Assembly: GCA_029858245.1 (NCBI GenBank)
Contig: JAOUFL010000010.1
Span: 1-20,705, forward strand
Direction of reading: 5' to 3'
Length of the DNA stretch: 20,705 nucleotides
Origin: Candidatus Zixiibacteriota bacterium
GTDB lineage: Bacteria; Zixibacteria; MSB-5A5; RBG-16-43-9
The position numbers and the translations under genes are program-made. Positions 7,045 to 14,029 of this stretch are shown piece by piece; within the stretch, counting starts at the first letter, position 1; each line of letters opens with the position of its first letter. The notes under the pieces are model-generated. The model worked only from the letters and a program-made list of their open reading frames with translations. It was not told the origin of the DNA and did not search any database.

Positions 7045-8379
7045 ATGCAAAAAATAAATCCCAGAGAAATTACCCTTAAAATCCTGTACGAGATTGAGGT
7101 TAAATCTGCCTTTGCCAATGAGACGATGGACTCGTATTTTGGCCGAGTCAAATTATCCTCTCTGGATAGTCGGTTTATCCGACAACTGGTGAATGGGACG
7201 ACTAAGCTGAGAAGAAGGCTGGATTATATTCTTAGCTTTTTCCTTAAAAAGGAAATTGAAAAGTTAAGTCCCTGGGTGCGAAACATTTTGAGACTGGGAT
7301 TGTATCAAATAGAATACCTGGATCGGGTACCTGATCACTCAGCAGTAGATGAATCGGTAAAATTAGCCAAGAGGTTTGGGCATAAAGGGACAGCAGGTTT
7401 GGTTAATGCTGTGTTACGAAGTTATCTCAGAAATGAAGAAAAAGTTACTTTCCCCTCGATGGAAGAAGATAAGGTCAAAGCCATAGGAACTGCTTATTCT
7501 TTTCCGGATTGGATAATTGAGGATTGGCTCAAGATATTAAGTGAGAAAGAGACTATAAAACTATGCGAGACTTTCAATCAAAAGGCAAAGGTTTCTTTCA
7601 GGCTTAATACCTTAAGGATAGACCAGAAAAGCCTGGAAAGAGCCTTAGATATGAAAAAGATAAAATACAGAAAAGGTAACTTCCTGGATAACTTTTACTG
7701 GATGGAATCGAAAATCGACTTAGAGAATCTATTCCTTTTTCAGAAAGGATATGTTTATCCTCAGGATGAAAGTGCCGGCTTTTCAGTCCGGATGTTAGCC
7801 CCTCGACCCGGTGAATCGATACTGGATATGTGTGCTGCTCCTGGAGGTAAGCTAACTTACATAGCAGAACTTCTAAAAAACACAGGTAGATTGATCGCTC
7901 TGGATTCAAGCCCGGATAGAATGGCAAGAGTTAAAGAGAATTGTCAGAGACTGGGCATCGAAAAAGTTATATACAGAACAGGAGATGCGCAGAGCTATTC
8001 ATCTGAGCAAGTTGATAAGGTTTTGATTGATGCTCCCTGTTCTGGACTGGGTGTTCTGGGCAGAAATTCCGATGCCAGGTGGCAGAAAAACAGAGAGGAT
8101 ATAAAAAGGCTGGCGAAGCTTCAGTCGTCAATAATTTCTAATGCAGCTAATCTGGTGAAAAAAGGCGGGGTAATGATTTATACAACCTGTACCCTGAGCC
8201 GGGAGGAGAATGAGAACATAATCGACTCTTTTTTAAAGCGAAGAGATGATTTCAAACAGGAAAACGCTCTTGATTTCGTTGATTCAAGAGTTATCAACCA
8301 GTATGGATTTGTCAGAACTTATCCTCATATTCACGAATTGGACGGGACATTCGCCGCCAGACTTAAGAAAATATGCTAA
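7045..8379 (+). CDS. rsmB: 16S rRNA (cytosine(967)-C(5))-methyltransferase RsmB
   Basis: A 444-residue cytoplasmic enzyme that methylates C967 of 16S rRNA (E. coli numbering) using S-adenosylmethionine. Residues 1-140 form a NusB-like RNA-binding domain (REITLKILYEIE…). The methyltransferase domain follows, with the SAM-binding motif LDMCAAPGGK (D261 to K269), the motif IV cysteine C332 in DAPCSGLG and the motif VI nucleophile C382 in TTCTLSREENE. The two cysteines and the NusB fusion identify RsmB rather than other m5C enzymes. The length is typical. ATG 7045 has ribosome site GAAGGA at 7034-7039. The PASTA-protein gene follows after 41 bases and is probably co-transcribed. Confidence 0.93.
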   Translation: MQKINPREITLKILYEIEVKSAFANETMDSYFGRVKLSSLDSRFIRQLVNGTTKLRRRLDYILSFFLKKEIEKLSPWVRNILRLGLYQIEYLDRVPDHSAVDESVKLAKRFGHKGTAGLVNAVLRSYLRNEEKVTFPSMEEDKVKAIGTAYSFPDWIIEDWLKILSEKETIKLCETFNQKAKVSFRLNTLRIDQKSLERALDMKKIKYRKGNFLDNFYWMESKIDLENLFLFQKGYVYPQDESAGFSVRMLAPRPGESILDMCAAPGGKLTYIAELLKNTGRLIALDSSPDRMARVKENCQRLGIEKVIYRTGDAQSYSSEQVDKVLIDAPCSGLGVLGRNSDARWQKNREDIKRLAKLQSSIISNAANLVKKGGVMIYTTCTLSREENENIIDSFLKRRDDFKQENALDFVDSRVINQYGFVRTYPHIHELDGTFAARLKKIC

Positions 8380-8420
8380 ATCTTTGGACTTTAGACTGTT
8401 GAGAAGTTATATTTAAGAAA

Positions 8421-9185
8421 ATGGAAACGCAGAATATAAAAATAGCATTAATCCAGTTTATAAGAAACAAATGGATTAAGGGTGCGGGTATATTTATCCT
8501 GGTTGTGGTTATATCCTTTATCTTTTTTGACCGGGTATTAATGCCCCTGGCCGTAAGATTGAGCCAGGAGTCTGAAGTTCCGGATTTACAGGGGCTGACT
8601 GTGGAGGAGGCAAAATCGAAACTTGAAAAAAACGGATTGGAATTGAGGATTATAAGAGAAGAGTATGCCCTGAAGTACTTACCCGGCTCTATAATATCGC
8701 AGATACCCGTTCCAGGCTCCATGGTAAAAAAGGGGAGAGGGATCAGGGCAGTTATAAGCAAAGGAGGGGAGAAGGCTGCTGTACCTAAACTGGTTGGTAT
8801 GACCTACAGGCAAGCGGAATTAGCTTTAGAAGCTCAAGGATTAGCTATTGGCGAACCGGTTTATATATTTTCGGATACCTTACCTGAAGGAGAGGTGATT
8901 ACCACCTATCCTTCTGCAGGAACCACTGTTCCCCTGGGTATGGAGATTCGCGTATTGATTAATCAGGCTGATACACTGGAGATCGTTAAAGTTCCAAGAC
9001 TTAAAGGTGAAAATATTAACGAGGTTACTGCAGAAATAAAAAAAATAGGATTGAGATTAGGAAAGGTTAAATTCAAAGTAAAAAATCATTTACTACCCGG
9101 AACAATATTGAACCAGGTTCCCAAAGAGGGAGCTGAGGTTAAAAGAGGAAGTATAGTTGAATTAGAGGTGAGTATAACGGACTGA
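8421..9185 (+). CDS. Membrane-anchored protein with three PASTA domains
   Basis: A 254-residue protein with a short cytoplasmic N-terminus, one transmembrane helix (about residues 20-42, rich in I/F/V) and three extracytoplasmic PASTA repeats at about 52-114, 120-182 and 190-252. Each begins with a V-P-x-L-x-G style motif (VPDLQGLT, VPKLVGMT, VPRLKGEN) and has a central P-G/P-E-G turn. PASTA domains bind cell-wall muropeptides in Ser/Thr kinases and penicillin-binding proteins, but no kinase or transpeptidase domain is present, so this is a stand-alone sensor, scaffold or adaptor. Its place behind rsmB points to co-transcription rather than a shared pathway. The start has no obvious ribosome site. 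Confidence 0.85.
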   Translation: METQNIKIALIQFIRNKWIKGAGIFILVVVISFIFFDRVLMPLAVRLSQESEVPDLQGLTVEEAKSKLEKNGLELRIIREEYALKYLPGSIISQIPVPGSMVKKGRGIRAVISKGGEKAAVPKLVGMTYRQAELALEAQGLAIGEPVYIFSDTLPEGEVITTYPSAGTTVPLGMEIRVLINQADTLEIVKVPRLKGENINEVTAEIKKIGLRLGKVKFKVKNHLLPGTILNQVPKEGAEVKRGSIVELEVSITD

Positions 9186-9439
9186 AGCAAAAAACGATTA
9201 TGATCTCACGGGTCGCAAGATCCTAAGATACAACAAGTTAAGAGCTAAATGAGGTTTTGAAAATTTTAAAGTGAGAAGTAATAAAGGAGAGGTAAGGACA
9301 AATAAAAGTAAAAAGCTTAAGTTTATGCTTGCATTTTTGAAAAGAGTTTTTATATTGAAAACTTGTAATCCCAACGAAAAAGCGTCTGTTTCTAATTCAT
9401 CTGGAGGTTGGGTTATATAGTTTAAAGTAGAAGGCTTAT
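9186..9439 (+). promoter_or_regulatory. AT-rich gap before ffh with a possible promoter
   Basis: No gene or strong hairpin is seen in these 254 bases, and no SRP RNA signature. TTGCAT (9329-9334) and TATATT (9351-9356), 16 bases apart, are the best candidate promoter for the ffh operon. A transcript from there would have a leader of about 75 bases. Confidence 0.35.
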
Positions 9440-10756
9440 ATGTTCACAGAACTGAGCAGTAAATTAGAGTTAATTATCAAAAAGCTTCGAGGTCAGGGGA
9501 AGCTTACGGAAAATAATATTAAGGATGCCTTAAAGGAGGTAAGAAGAGCTTTACTGGAGGCAGACGTTAATTATAAAGTAGTAAAGGATTTTATCTCGAA
9601 AGTAGAAGCCAGGGCAATTGGTCAGGAAGTTCTTAAAAGCATAACCCCTGGTCAGCAGATAATCAAAATAGTATATGATGAGCTAACTCTGCTTTTAGGC
9701 AAGGACAGTGCCGGCATGAAATACTCCTCATCCGGACCTACTGTCTGGATGTTAGTAGGTCTACAGGGTTCAGGGAAAACCACAGCCTGCGGGAAATTAG
9801 CCAGCTATTATCGCAAGAAGGGGAAAACACCTTTGCTTATAGCAGCAGATGTACAAAGGCCAGCTGCGGTAGAACAGCTTATGATTTTAGGAAAATCCCT
9901 GAGCATACCGGTATATTCATCAAAAGATAATCCAGTTAAAATCTGCCAGAACGGGAGGGGTAAAGCCATAGAGGAAAAGTTAGATCTGGTTATAATTGAT
10001 ACAGCCGGACGACTGCATATAGATGAGGAACTGATGAAGGAACTTTCTTTGATAAAGAAGGAGGTTTCCCCCCAGGAGGTTATGTTAGTGGTGGATTCGA
10101 TGACCGGGCAGGATGCGGTAAATATTGCCTCAAGCTTTGAAAATAAATTAGGTATTGATGGTATTATTCTTACTAAACTGGATGGGGATGCCAGGGGTGG
10201 TGCTGCTCTTTCCCTGCTTTCGGTTGCTGGTAAGCCGATCAAATATGTAGGTACTGGCGAAAAATTAGATGCTTTGGAGATCTTCTATCCGGATAGAATG
10301 GCATCCAGAATATTGGGTATGGGAGATGTAGTGACTTTGGTAGAAAAAGCTCAAGATGTCATAAGCCAGGAAGAAGCACAAAAATTAGAGAAAAGATTAC
10401 AGCAAAAAGCCTTTACCCTTAAGGATTTCCATGTACAGCTTCAGCAGTTGAAAAAGATGGGCTCCCTGGATTCGGTTATAAATTTGATACCGGGGGTAAG
10501 CGGGACCTTAAAAGGTATTTCTATGGACGATAAGGCACTGATCAGAATTGAGGCAATAATAAGCTCGATGACCGATGTAGAAAGGATGAAACCCCATATT
10601 ATAGATGGAAGCAGAAGGAGAAGGATAGCCCTGGGTAGCGGAACAGACATTCAGGAGGTTAACAAGCTACTAAAACAGTTCACTGTGATGCAAAAGATGA
10701 TTAAGGATATTCATAAAATGGATTTAAGAAAACTGAAAGGTATTTTTAAATTTTAA
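9440..10756 (+). CDS. ffh: Signal recognition particle protein Ffh
   Basis: A 438-residue GTPase that binds SRP RNA and signal sequences of nascent chains and delivers ribosomes to the receptor FtsY at the membrane. The N domain covers about residues 1-90. The G domain shows the P-loop G107-LQGSGKT (107-114), DTAGR (187-191) and TKLDGD (245-250). The C-terminal M domain (from about 320) has the RNA-binding SRRRRIALGSG segment. The protein ends soon after the M-domain core (…RKLKGIFKF) and lacks the long methionine- and glycine-rich tail seen in some species, so it is at the short end of the family. It is the first gene of the ffh-rpsP-khpA-rimM-trmD-rplS cluster, a widespread bacterial order; rpsP starts 25 bases after its stop. 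Confidence 0.95.
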   Translation: MFTELSSKLELIIKKLRGQGKLTENNIKDALKEVRRALLEADVNYKVVKDFISKVEARAIGQEVLKSITPGQQIIKIVYDELTLLLGKDSAGMKYSSSGPTVWMLVGLQGSGKTTACGKLASYYRKKGKTPLLIAADVQRPAAVEQLMILGKSLSIPVYSSKDNPVKICQNGRGKAIEEKLDLVIIDTAGRLHIDEELMKELSLIKKEVSPQEVMLVVDSMTGQDAVNIASSFENKLGIDGIILTKLDGDARGGAALSLLSVAGKPIKYVGTGEKLDALEIFYPDRMASRILGMGDVVTLVEKAQDVISQEEAQKLEKRLQQKAFTLKDFHVQLQQLKKMGSLDSVINLIPGVSGTLKGISMDDKALIRIEAIISSMTDVERMKPHIIDGSRRRRIALGSGTDIQEVNKLLKQFTVMQKMIKDIHKMDLRKLKGIFKF

Positions 10757-10781
10757 TCCGATAATCTGAAAGGAGGTGAAT

Positions 10782-11177
10782 TTGGCAGTCAGGATAAGGC
10801 TCAGGAGAACGGGAGCGAAAAAAAGACCCTCTTACCGGATCGTGGTAACAGATTCTCGAAACCCAAGAGACGGAAAATTCATCGAATCTATTGGACAATA
10901 TAATCCGATCGAAAAACCAGCATCAGTTGTGGTGAACGAGGAAAGAGTTTACCACTGGCTGAGAATTGGAGCTCTGCCTACTGATACGGTCAACTCGCTT
11001 TTAAGGAAGATAGGTTTGAAGAAAAAGTGGGCTGCTCTCAAGAAAGGTATTGATGTAAGTGCAATGGAAATTTCCAAAGTTATTCCAGAGAGGAGGAAGA
11101 AGAAAAAGAAGAAGTCCAAAGACGTTAAAGAAACTGAGAGTCAAAAGGCTCAAGCAACTGAACCAAAAACTGAATAA
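10782..11177 (+). CDS. rpsP: 30S ribosomal protein bS16
   Basis: A 131-residue small-subunit protein needed for 30S assembly. The bS16 signature is clear at the start (MAVRIRLRRTGAKKRPSYRIVV) and in the segment on display of a regular, orderly YNP motif. The start is TTG 10782, not the in-frame GTG at 10776: that GTG lies inside a near-perfect ribosome site (AAAGGAGGTGA, 10769-10779), which sits 5 bases before the TTG, and the protein then begins with the expected MAVRIR. The bS16 core ends near residue 85. The tail is very basic (KKKKKKSK) and then acidic, longer than in E. coli (82 residues). Such tails are common in deep-branching bacteria. Confidence 0.93.
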   Translation: MAVRIRLRRTGAKKRPSYRIVVTDSRNPRDGKFIESIGQYNPIEKPASVVVNEERVYHWLRIGALPTDTVNSLLRKIGLKKKWAALKKGIDVSAMEISKVIPERRKKKKKKSKDVKETESQKAQATEPKTE

Positions 11178-11198
11178 CTGTTTGCAAGGAGGTTTACA

Positions 11199-11429
11199 AT
11201 GAAACAGTTTATCGAGACCATAGTCAAAGCGCTGGTGGATAATCCAGACCAGGTTTCTGTATCCGAAGTGGATGGGGAAAAGACCACAGTATACGAGCTC
11301 AGAGTTGGACAAGGCGATCTGGGAAAAGTGATTGGCAAAAAGGGTAAAACTGCTGGTGCAATACGCATTCTGATCTCTGCTGCCTCTGCCAAGAAAGGCA
11401 AGAGAGCTATGCTGGAGATCCTGGAGTAA
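11199..11429 (+). CDS. khpA: KH-domain RNA-binding protein KhpA (YlqC family)
   Basis: A 76-residue single KH domain with the RNA-binding loop I45-G-K-K-G49 (the GxxG motif) in GKVIGKKGKTAGAIR. KhpA proteins bind many RNAs and, in Firmicutes, pair with KhpB (Jag) to influence cell-wall growth. The position between rpsP and rimM is the standard one for this family. It has a good ribosome site (AAGGAGG, 11187-11193). The stop TAA at 11427-11429 lies 8 bases before the TTG start of rimM, so the two are translationally close. Confidence 0.92.
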   Translation: MKQFIETIVKALVDNPDQVSVSEVDGEKTTVYELRVGQGDLGKVIGKKGKTAGAIRILISAASAKKGKRAMLEILE

Positions 11430-11437
11430 AGTTATTT

Positions 11438-11944
11438 TTGGAGAGAGTAGCTCTTGGAAGAATCCTTCGTGCCCGGGGAGTTAAAGGCGAACTTCTCATA
11501 TTTCCTTTGACTGACGATCTGGCCAGATTTACCTGTGTAGAGAAGGTATTTATCTCTGATTCTAAGGGCAAGGAGGTGGTTTACAAGATAGCGAGAAGCA
11601 GGATTTTCCGTGGGAAAATCCTGCTTCAGCTTGAAGGAATTAGCGACCGAAATAAAGCTGAAGCCCTTAAAGGCAAGTATTTGGAGATAAGCAAAAGGGA
11701 CGTCCCAGCGCTTCCGCAGGGAAGATATTACCTCTTCGATTTAACCGGCTGTGAAGTAGAAAACCTGGAAGGTAAAAATATAGGGGAGATCAAAGAGGTC
11801 CTCCTTTTTCCAGCTAATGACATTTTAGTGGTTAGAAAAGGCAAAAAGGAATTTTATATACCTTTGATAAAGGATGTGGTTAAAAAAATTGACCTTAAAA
11901 CAAAAATCGTATCCATAGAACCCTTGGAGGGACTTTTAGATTAG
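11438..11944 (+). CDS. rimM: Ribosome maturation factor RimM
   Basis: A 168-residue factor for late 30S assembly near the 16S 3' domain; it binds uS19. The N-terminal RimM domain opens with the typical VALGRILRARGVKGEL, and the C-terminal PRC-barrel domain begins near residue 95 (RYYLFDLTGCEV…). Length and domain order are normal. The start is TTG 11438. No closer ATG or GTG gives the expected N-terminus. The only ribosome-like site, GGAG at 11423-11426, lies within the end of khpA at a rather long distance, which suggests weak or coupled initiation. Confidence 0.92.
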   Translation: MERVALGRILRARGVKGELLIFPLTDDLARFTCVEKVFISDSKGKEVVYKIARSRIFRGKILLQLEGISDRNKAEALKGKYLEISKRDVPALPQGRYYLFDLTGCEVENLEGKNIGEIKEVLLFPANDILVVRKGKKEFYIPLIKDVVKKIDLKTKIVSIEPLEGLLD

Positions 11945-11961
11945 CAAATTGCGTTCTTCTT

Positions 11962-12693
11962 ATGCATATATATATTCTAACTATTTTCCCGGATTTTTTT
12001 ACAAGCCCATTAAGCGAGAGCTTAATTAAAAAGGCTCAAGAGAATAACTTGATTCAGATCAGGGTAATCGATATCAGGGAATATTCAAGAGATAAGCATA
12101 AAGTTGTGGATGATACCCCCTTTGGTGGTGGCGGTGGTATGGTATTGATGGTTGAACCTCTGGCTTTAGCGCTGGATTCGATAATCAAAGATAAGAAAGA
12201 GTATCATATCATCCTGACCTCTGCCCGGGGAAAGAAATTCGATCAGGAAAAAGTAAAAGAGCTTTCCGGCAAAAAAAATCTGGTAGTAATCTGCGGGCAT
12301 TACAAGGGTATAGATGAAAGGATAAAATCGCTGTATGATATAAAGGAGCTTTCCATCGGGGATTACGTTTTAACCGGAGGGGAGCTTCCTGCCCTGGTTA
12401 TCATAGACAGCGTGGTTCGTTTAATCCCGGGTTTTATGGGAAACTTTCAATCTGCAGAAAATGATTCTTTTTACCAGGGACTTCTGGGTTATCCTGAATA
12501 TACCAGACCTTCAGAATTCAAAGGTTTGAAGGTGCCGGAGGTGCTTTTATCGGGTAATCATGAGAAAATAAGGATGTGGAGGAGAAAAGAGGCATTAAAA
12601 AGGACCTTAGAACTAAGACCTGACCTTCTGGAAAAAATTGAATTAGGGGAAGAAGATAAAAAATTAGTTGCGGAAATTGAGAAAGAAAGATAA
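11962..12693 (+). CDS. trmD: tRNA (guanine(37)-N(1))-methyltransferase TrmD
   Basis: A 243-residue SPOUT enzyme that makes m1G37 next to the anticodon, preventing +1 frameshifts. The trefoil-knot SAM site is visible as CGHYKGIDER (111-120) and SIGDYVLTGGE (131-141). The FGGGGGMVL loop is at 54-62, and the general-base aspartate is probably D168 in the ENDSFYQGLL segment. The length is typical. No ribosome site precedes ATG 11962, which lies 17 bases after the rimM stop; coupling to rimM translation is possible. Confidence 0.95.
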   Translation: MHIYILTIFPDFFTSPLSESLIKKAQENNLIQIRVIDIREYSRDKHKVVDDTPFGGGGGMVLMVEPLALALDSIIKDKKEYHIILTSARGKKFDQEKVKELSGKKNLVVICGHYKGIDERIKSLYDIKELSIGDYVLTGGELPALVIIDSVVRLIPGFMGNFQSAENDSFYQGLLGYPEYTRPSEFKGLKVPEVLLSGNHEKIRMWRRKEALKRTLELRPDLLEKIELGEEDKKLVAEIEKER

Positions 12694-12817
12694 ATTATGT
12701 TAGTTTATTCCCTCTCGTTTGCGGGGGAAGGGCAGGGAGAGTAATTACCCTTCATATGTTTTTACATTGGAGGGATGAATAAATTAAGGAGAACTCTTAA
12801 AGTTAAGGAGAAGGAAG
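12694..12817 (+). other. trmD-rplS gap with inverted repeat and duplicated ribosome-site motif
   Basis: An imperfect palindrome, CCCTCTC (12710-12716) with GGGAGAG (12735-12741), is a diverged relative of the hairpin at 3589. Before rplS the string TTAAGGAGAA occurs twice (12784-12793 and 12803-12812), separated by CTCTTAAAG. The CTCTTAA could pair with the second copy and mask the rplS ribosome site. This is a possible point of control, not a demonstrated one. Confidence 0.4.
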
Positions 12818-13213
12818 ATGGATTTGATTTCAGTAGTCGAAGGTAAACATCTAAAGAAAAAAGTCCCGAACTTCAGTTCCGGTGATACAGTAAAGGTTCA
12901 TGTCAGGATCAAAGAGGGAGACAAGGAAAGAATCCAGGTGTTTGAAGGGGTTGTGCTTCAGAAAAGAGGGAAAGGAATTTCCCAGACCTTCACCGTGCGA
13001 AAAATTTCAAGCGGCATAGGAGTGGAAAGGATTTTTCCTTTGCATTCTCCTTTTGTCTCAAATATAGAAGTGACCAAAAAAGGAAAGGTAAGAAGAGCAA
13101 AGCTTTTTTACCTGCGAAAGATGAAAGGGAAAGCAGCAAAAATAGAGGAAGGTGAGAGGATGGAAAGAGAAATAGTAGAAGAAGTTAAACCTGAAAGTAA
13201 AAATAAAGAATAG
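12818..13213 (+). CDS. rplS: 50S ribosomal protein bL19
   Basis: A 131-residue large-subunit protein at the 30S-50S interface. The bL19 core is clear: the FSSGDTVKVHVRIKEGDKER segment at about 19-38, FEGVVLQKRGKG, and the SGIGVERIFPLHSP region near residues 65-80. The tail after about residue 105 is basic then acidic (KGKAAKIEEGERMEREI…), making it longer than the E. coli protein (115 residues). It has a strong purine-rich ribosome site (AAGGAGAAGGAAG) before ATG 12818. It is the last gene of the cluster and is followed closely by a terminator. Confidence 0.95.
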   Translation: MDLISVVEGKHLKKKVPNFSSGDTVKVHVRIKEGDKERIQVFEGVVLQKRGKGISQTFTVRKISSGIGVERIFPLHSPFVSNIEVTKKGKVRRAKLFYLRKMKGKAAKIEEGERMEREIVEEVKPESKNKE

Positions 13214-13231
13214 ATTTGTATTAGTCTTTTG

Positions 13232-13260
13232 GTGCGGGAAGTGGATTTCCCGCACTTTTT
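13232..13260 (+). terminator. Rho-independent terminator after rplS
   Basis: GTGCGGGAA (13232-13240) and TTCCCGCAC (13247-13255) form a perfect 9-bp, GC-rich stem with loop GTGGAT, followed by five T residues. It lies 18 bases after the rplS stop. Confidence 0.9.
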
Positions 13261-13263
13261 ATT

Positions 13264-13287
13264 GTTCGGGATTTCCGAATCCCGAAC
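13264..13287. repeat. Perfect 10-bp hairpin GTTCGGGATT/AATCCCGAAC
   Basis: A perfect inverted repeat with loop TCCG directly after the rplS terminator. There is no T-run and no GTAG foot. A loosely similar sequence (GGTTCG…AACC) lies at about 18835-18862. Confidence 0.7.
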
Positions 13288-13318
13288 CAACATACTAAAA
13301 ACTTTGACAGGTTTTATT

Positions 13319-13386
13319 GTAGCGGAAGGCTTTAGCCTTCCATTTTTTATATAAGAACATAATGGAAACCTGAAGGTTTCCGCTAC
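13319..13386. repeat. Two-hairpin GTAG…CTAC repeat, GCGGAA subfamily
   Basis: GTAG-C, then stem GGAAGGCT/AGCCTTCC (13324-13331 with 13334-13341), a spacer, stem GGAAACCT/AGGTTTCC (13364-13371 with 13374-13381), then G-CTAC (13383-13386). The two halves are symmetric, each with one base between GTAG and stem. Confidence 0.88.
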
Positions 13387-13394
13387 ACAATTCT

Positions 13395-13418
13395 TGCGAC
13401 CCTGAAAGGTCGCACTAC
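13395..13418. repeat. Single REP-like hairpin ending in CTAC
   Basis: TGCGACC (13395-13401) and GGTCGCA (13408-13414) pair perfectly across a CTGAAA loop, and CTAC (13415-13418) directly abuts the stem. No GTAG partner is present on the left. Confidence 0.7.
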
Positions 13419-13424
13419 GACACT

Positions 13425-13479
13425 GTTATTGAGGGGATGGCTTGGTCGTCCCGCTAATAGCAAGACTTCTCACAATAAC
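13425..13479. repeat. Degraded palindromic repeat, GTTATTG…CAATAAC ends
   Basis: GTTATTG (13425-13431) and CAATAAC (13473-13479) are exact inverted ends around an imperfect GGGATG…CGTCCC stem. It resembles a decayed member of the GTCATTGCGAG-type repeats known from many bacterial genomes. That resemblance is from memory and unverified. Confidence 0.45.
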
Positions 13480-13524
13480 AAAAATATCCGGTAATCCAAC
13501 GTTTCCCCATAAGGTAGGTTATTT

Positions 13525-13580
13525 GTAGGGACAGGACATTGTCCTGTCCTAAAGAAAAGACGCATTCTATGCATCTCTAC
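13525..13580. repeat. Two-hairpin GTAG…CTAC repeat, GGACAGGAC subfamily, copy 1
   Basis: GTAG abuts GGACAGGAC/GTCCTGTCC (13529-13537 with 13541-13549). After a short spacer, AGACGCAT/ATGCATCT (one mismatch) abuts CTAC (13577-13580). Copy 2 is at 18903-18965, with identical left hairpin and nearly identical right hairpin but a different spacer. Confidence 0.88.
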
Positions 13581-13660
13581 GAAAAAGATTCCCTCTCCTT
13601 TCATAAAAGGTAGGATGAGGTCCTATTAATATCCTCACCTCAGCCCCTATATGGGTTATA

Positions 13661-13695
13661 AAAAAAATGGAAACCTGAAGGTTTCCGCTACACAA
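13661..13695. repeat. Half copy of the GCGGAA-subfamily repeat
   Basis: From about 13666 this matches 13362-13390: stem GGAAACCT/AGGTTTCC (13669-13676 with 13679-13686), then G-CTAC (13688-13691) and ACAA. The left half of the doublet is missing. An imperfect GGTGAACAGAC / GTCTGTTCCACC palindrome follows at 13714-13742. Confidence 0.75.
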
Positions 13696-13748
13696 GAATT
13701 CGAAACCCCGATTGGTGAACAGACCGGAATGTCTGTTCCACCTTTTGT

Positions 13749-13833
13749 GTAAGGGAGGGGCTTGTTCCCTCGCCCATACGGGAGACCATCCCGCAAACGG
13801 GATTTCTTTAAGCTCAACAAGGGTCTCCCGTAC
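13749..13833. repeat. Diverged copy of the RAYT-flanking repeat, inverted
   Basis: Read on the minus strand this follows the 6385-6471 element: GGGAGACC, a TTGTTGAGCTT segment, ATCCCG/CGGGAT, GGTCTCCC, and a degraded GGGAGGGG-type end. The termini read GTAA and GTAC instead of GTAG and CTAC, so it is probably an old, immobile copy. Confidence 0.7.
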
Positions 13834-13849
13834 GAAATCTACTGTCCTC

Positions 13850-13904
13850 AGGGAGACCATCTCGAAAACGGGATTTCTCTAAGCTCAACAAAGATCTTTC
13901 CTAT
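13850..13904. repeat. Second, partial inverted copy of the RAYT-flanking repeat
   Basis: CAGGGAGACCATC, a degraded ATCCCG/CGGGAT hairpin and AGCTCAACAAAG repeat the middle of the previous unit 66-70 bases further on. The outer arm has decayed (AAGATC). Together the two form a tandem of related fragments. Confidence 0.55.
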
Positions 13905-13918
13905 ATCCCAAAATTATC

Positions 13919-13947
13919 TTTACAATCCTACATATTTCCTGTATAAT
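13919..13947 (+). promoter_or_regulatory. Sigma-70-like promoter of the MFS transporter gene
   Basis: TTTACA (13919-13924) and TATAAT (13942-13947) are 17 bases apart. Transcription would begin near 13954 and give a leader of about 75 bases to ATG 14030. Confidence 0.6.
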
Positions 13948-13970
13948 TTAGCACAAAATAAACTGGAATG

Positions 13971-13986
13971 TAAAGCTTGAGCTTTA
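13971..13986 (+). promoter_or_regulatory. Inverted repeat in the MFS gene leader
   Basis: TAAAGCTTGAGCTTTA is a perfect 7-bp inverted repeat with a two-base centre. It lies in the predicted transcribed leader between the promoter and the start codon. It could be a regulator site or a leader hairpin, or a REP-stem remnant (compare AAGGCTttAGCCTT elsewhere). Confidence 0.4.
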
Positions 13987-14029
13987 CTTCTTGCAAAACC
14001 AAAAAATTATATCCCTGATTTTCGAATAG

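Larger units (their letters stand above)
13214..14029. other. Gene-free repeat nest between rplS and the MFS gene
   Basis: More than 800 bases without a convincing gene. The region contains the rplS terminator, a perfect hairpin (13264-13287), at least six REP-like units or fragments (13319 to about 13904) and finally the MFS promoter and leader hairpin. Short open frames here translate the repeats themselves: peptides of the kind GRPSRKRDF appear both here and beside the RAYT gene. They are not genes. Confidence 0.7.

Noticed and set aside
10776..10781. GTG start for rpsP
   Set aside because: The GTG is part of the ribosome site AAAGGAGGTGA itself; TTG 10782 gives the conserved N-terminus MAVRIR.
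12775..12846. 23-residue frame upstream of and overlapping rplS, as a possible leader peptide
   Set aside because: The GGAGG is only one base from its ATG, too close for normal initiation, and the frame merely overlaps the rplS start.
13567..13860. 97-residue minus-strand open frame
   Set aside because: It is built from several unrelated repeat fragments, with no domain pattern and no ribosome site.
13762..13980. 72-residue plus-strand open frame
   Set aside because: It runs through the decayed repeat copies at 13749-13904, and its peptide (GRPSRKRDF…) is shared with another open frame over the repeat at 6385-6471. It is translated repeat, not a gene.
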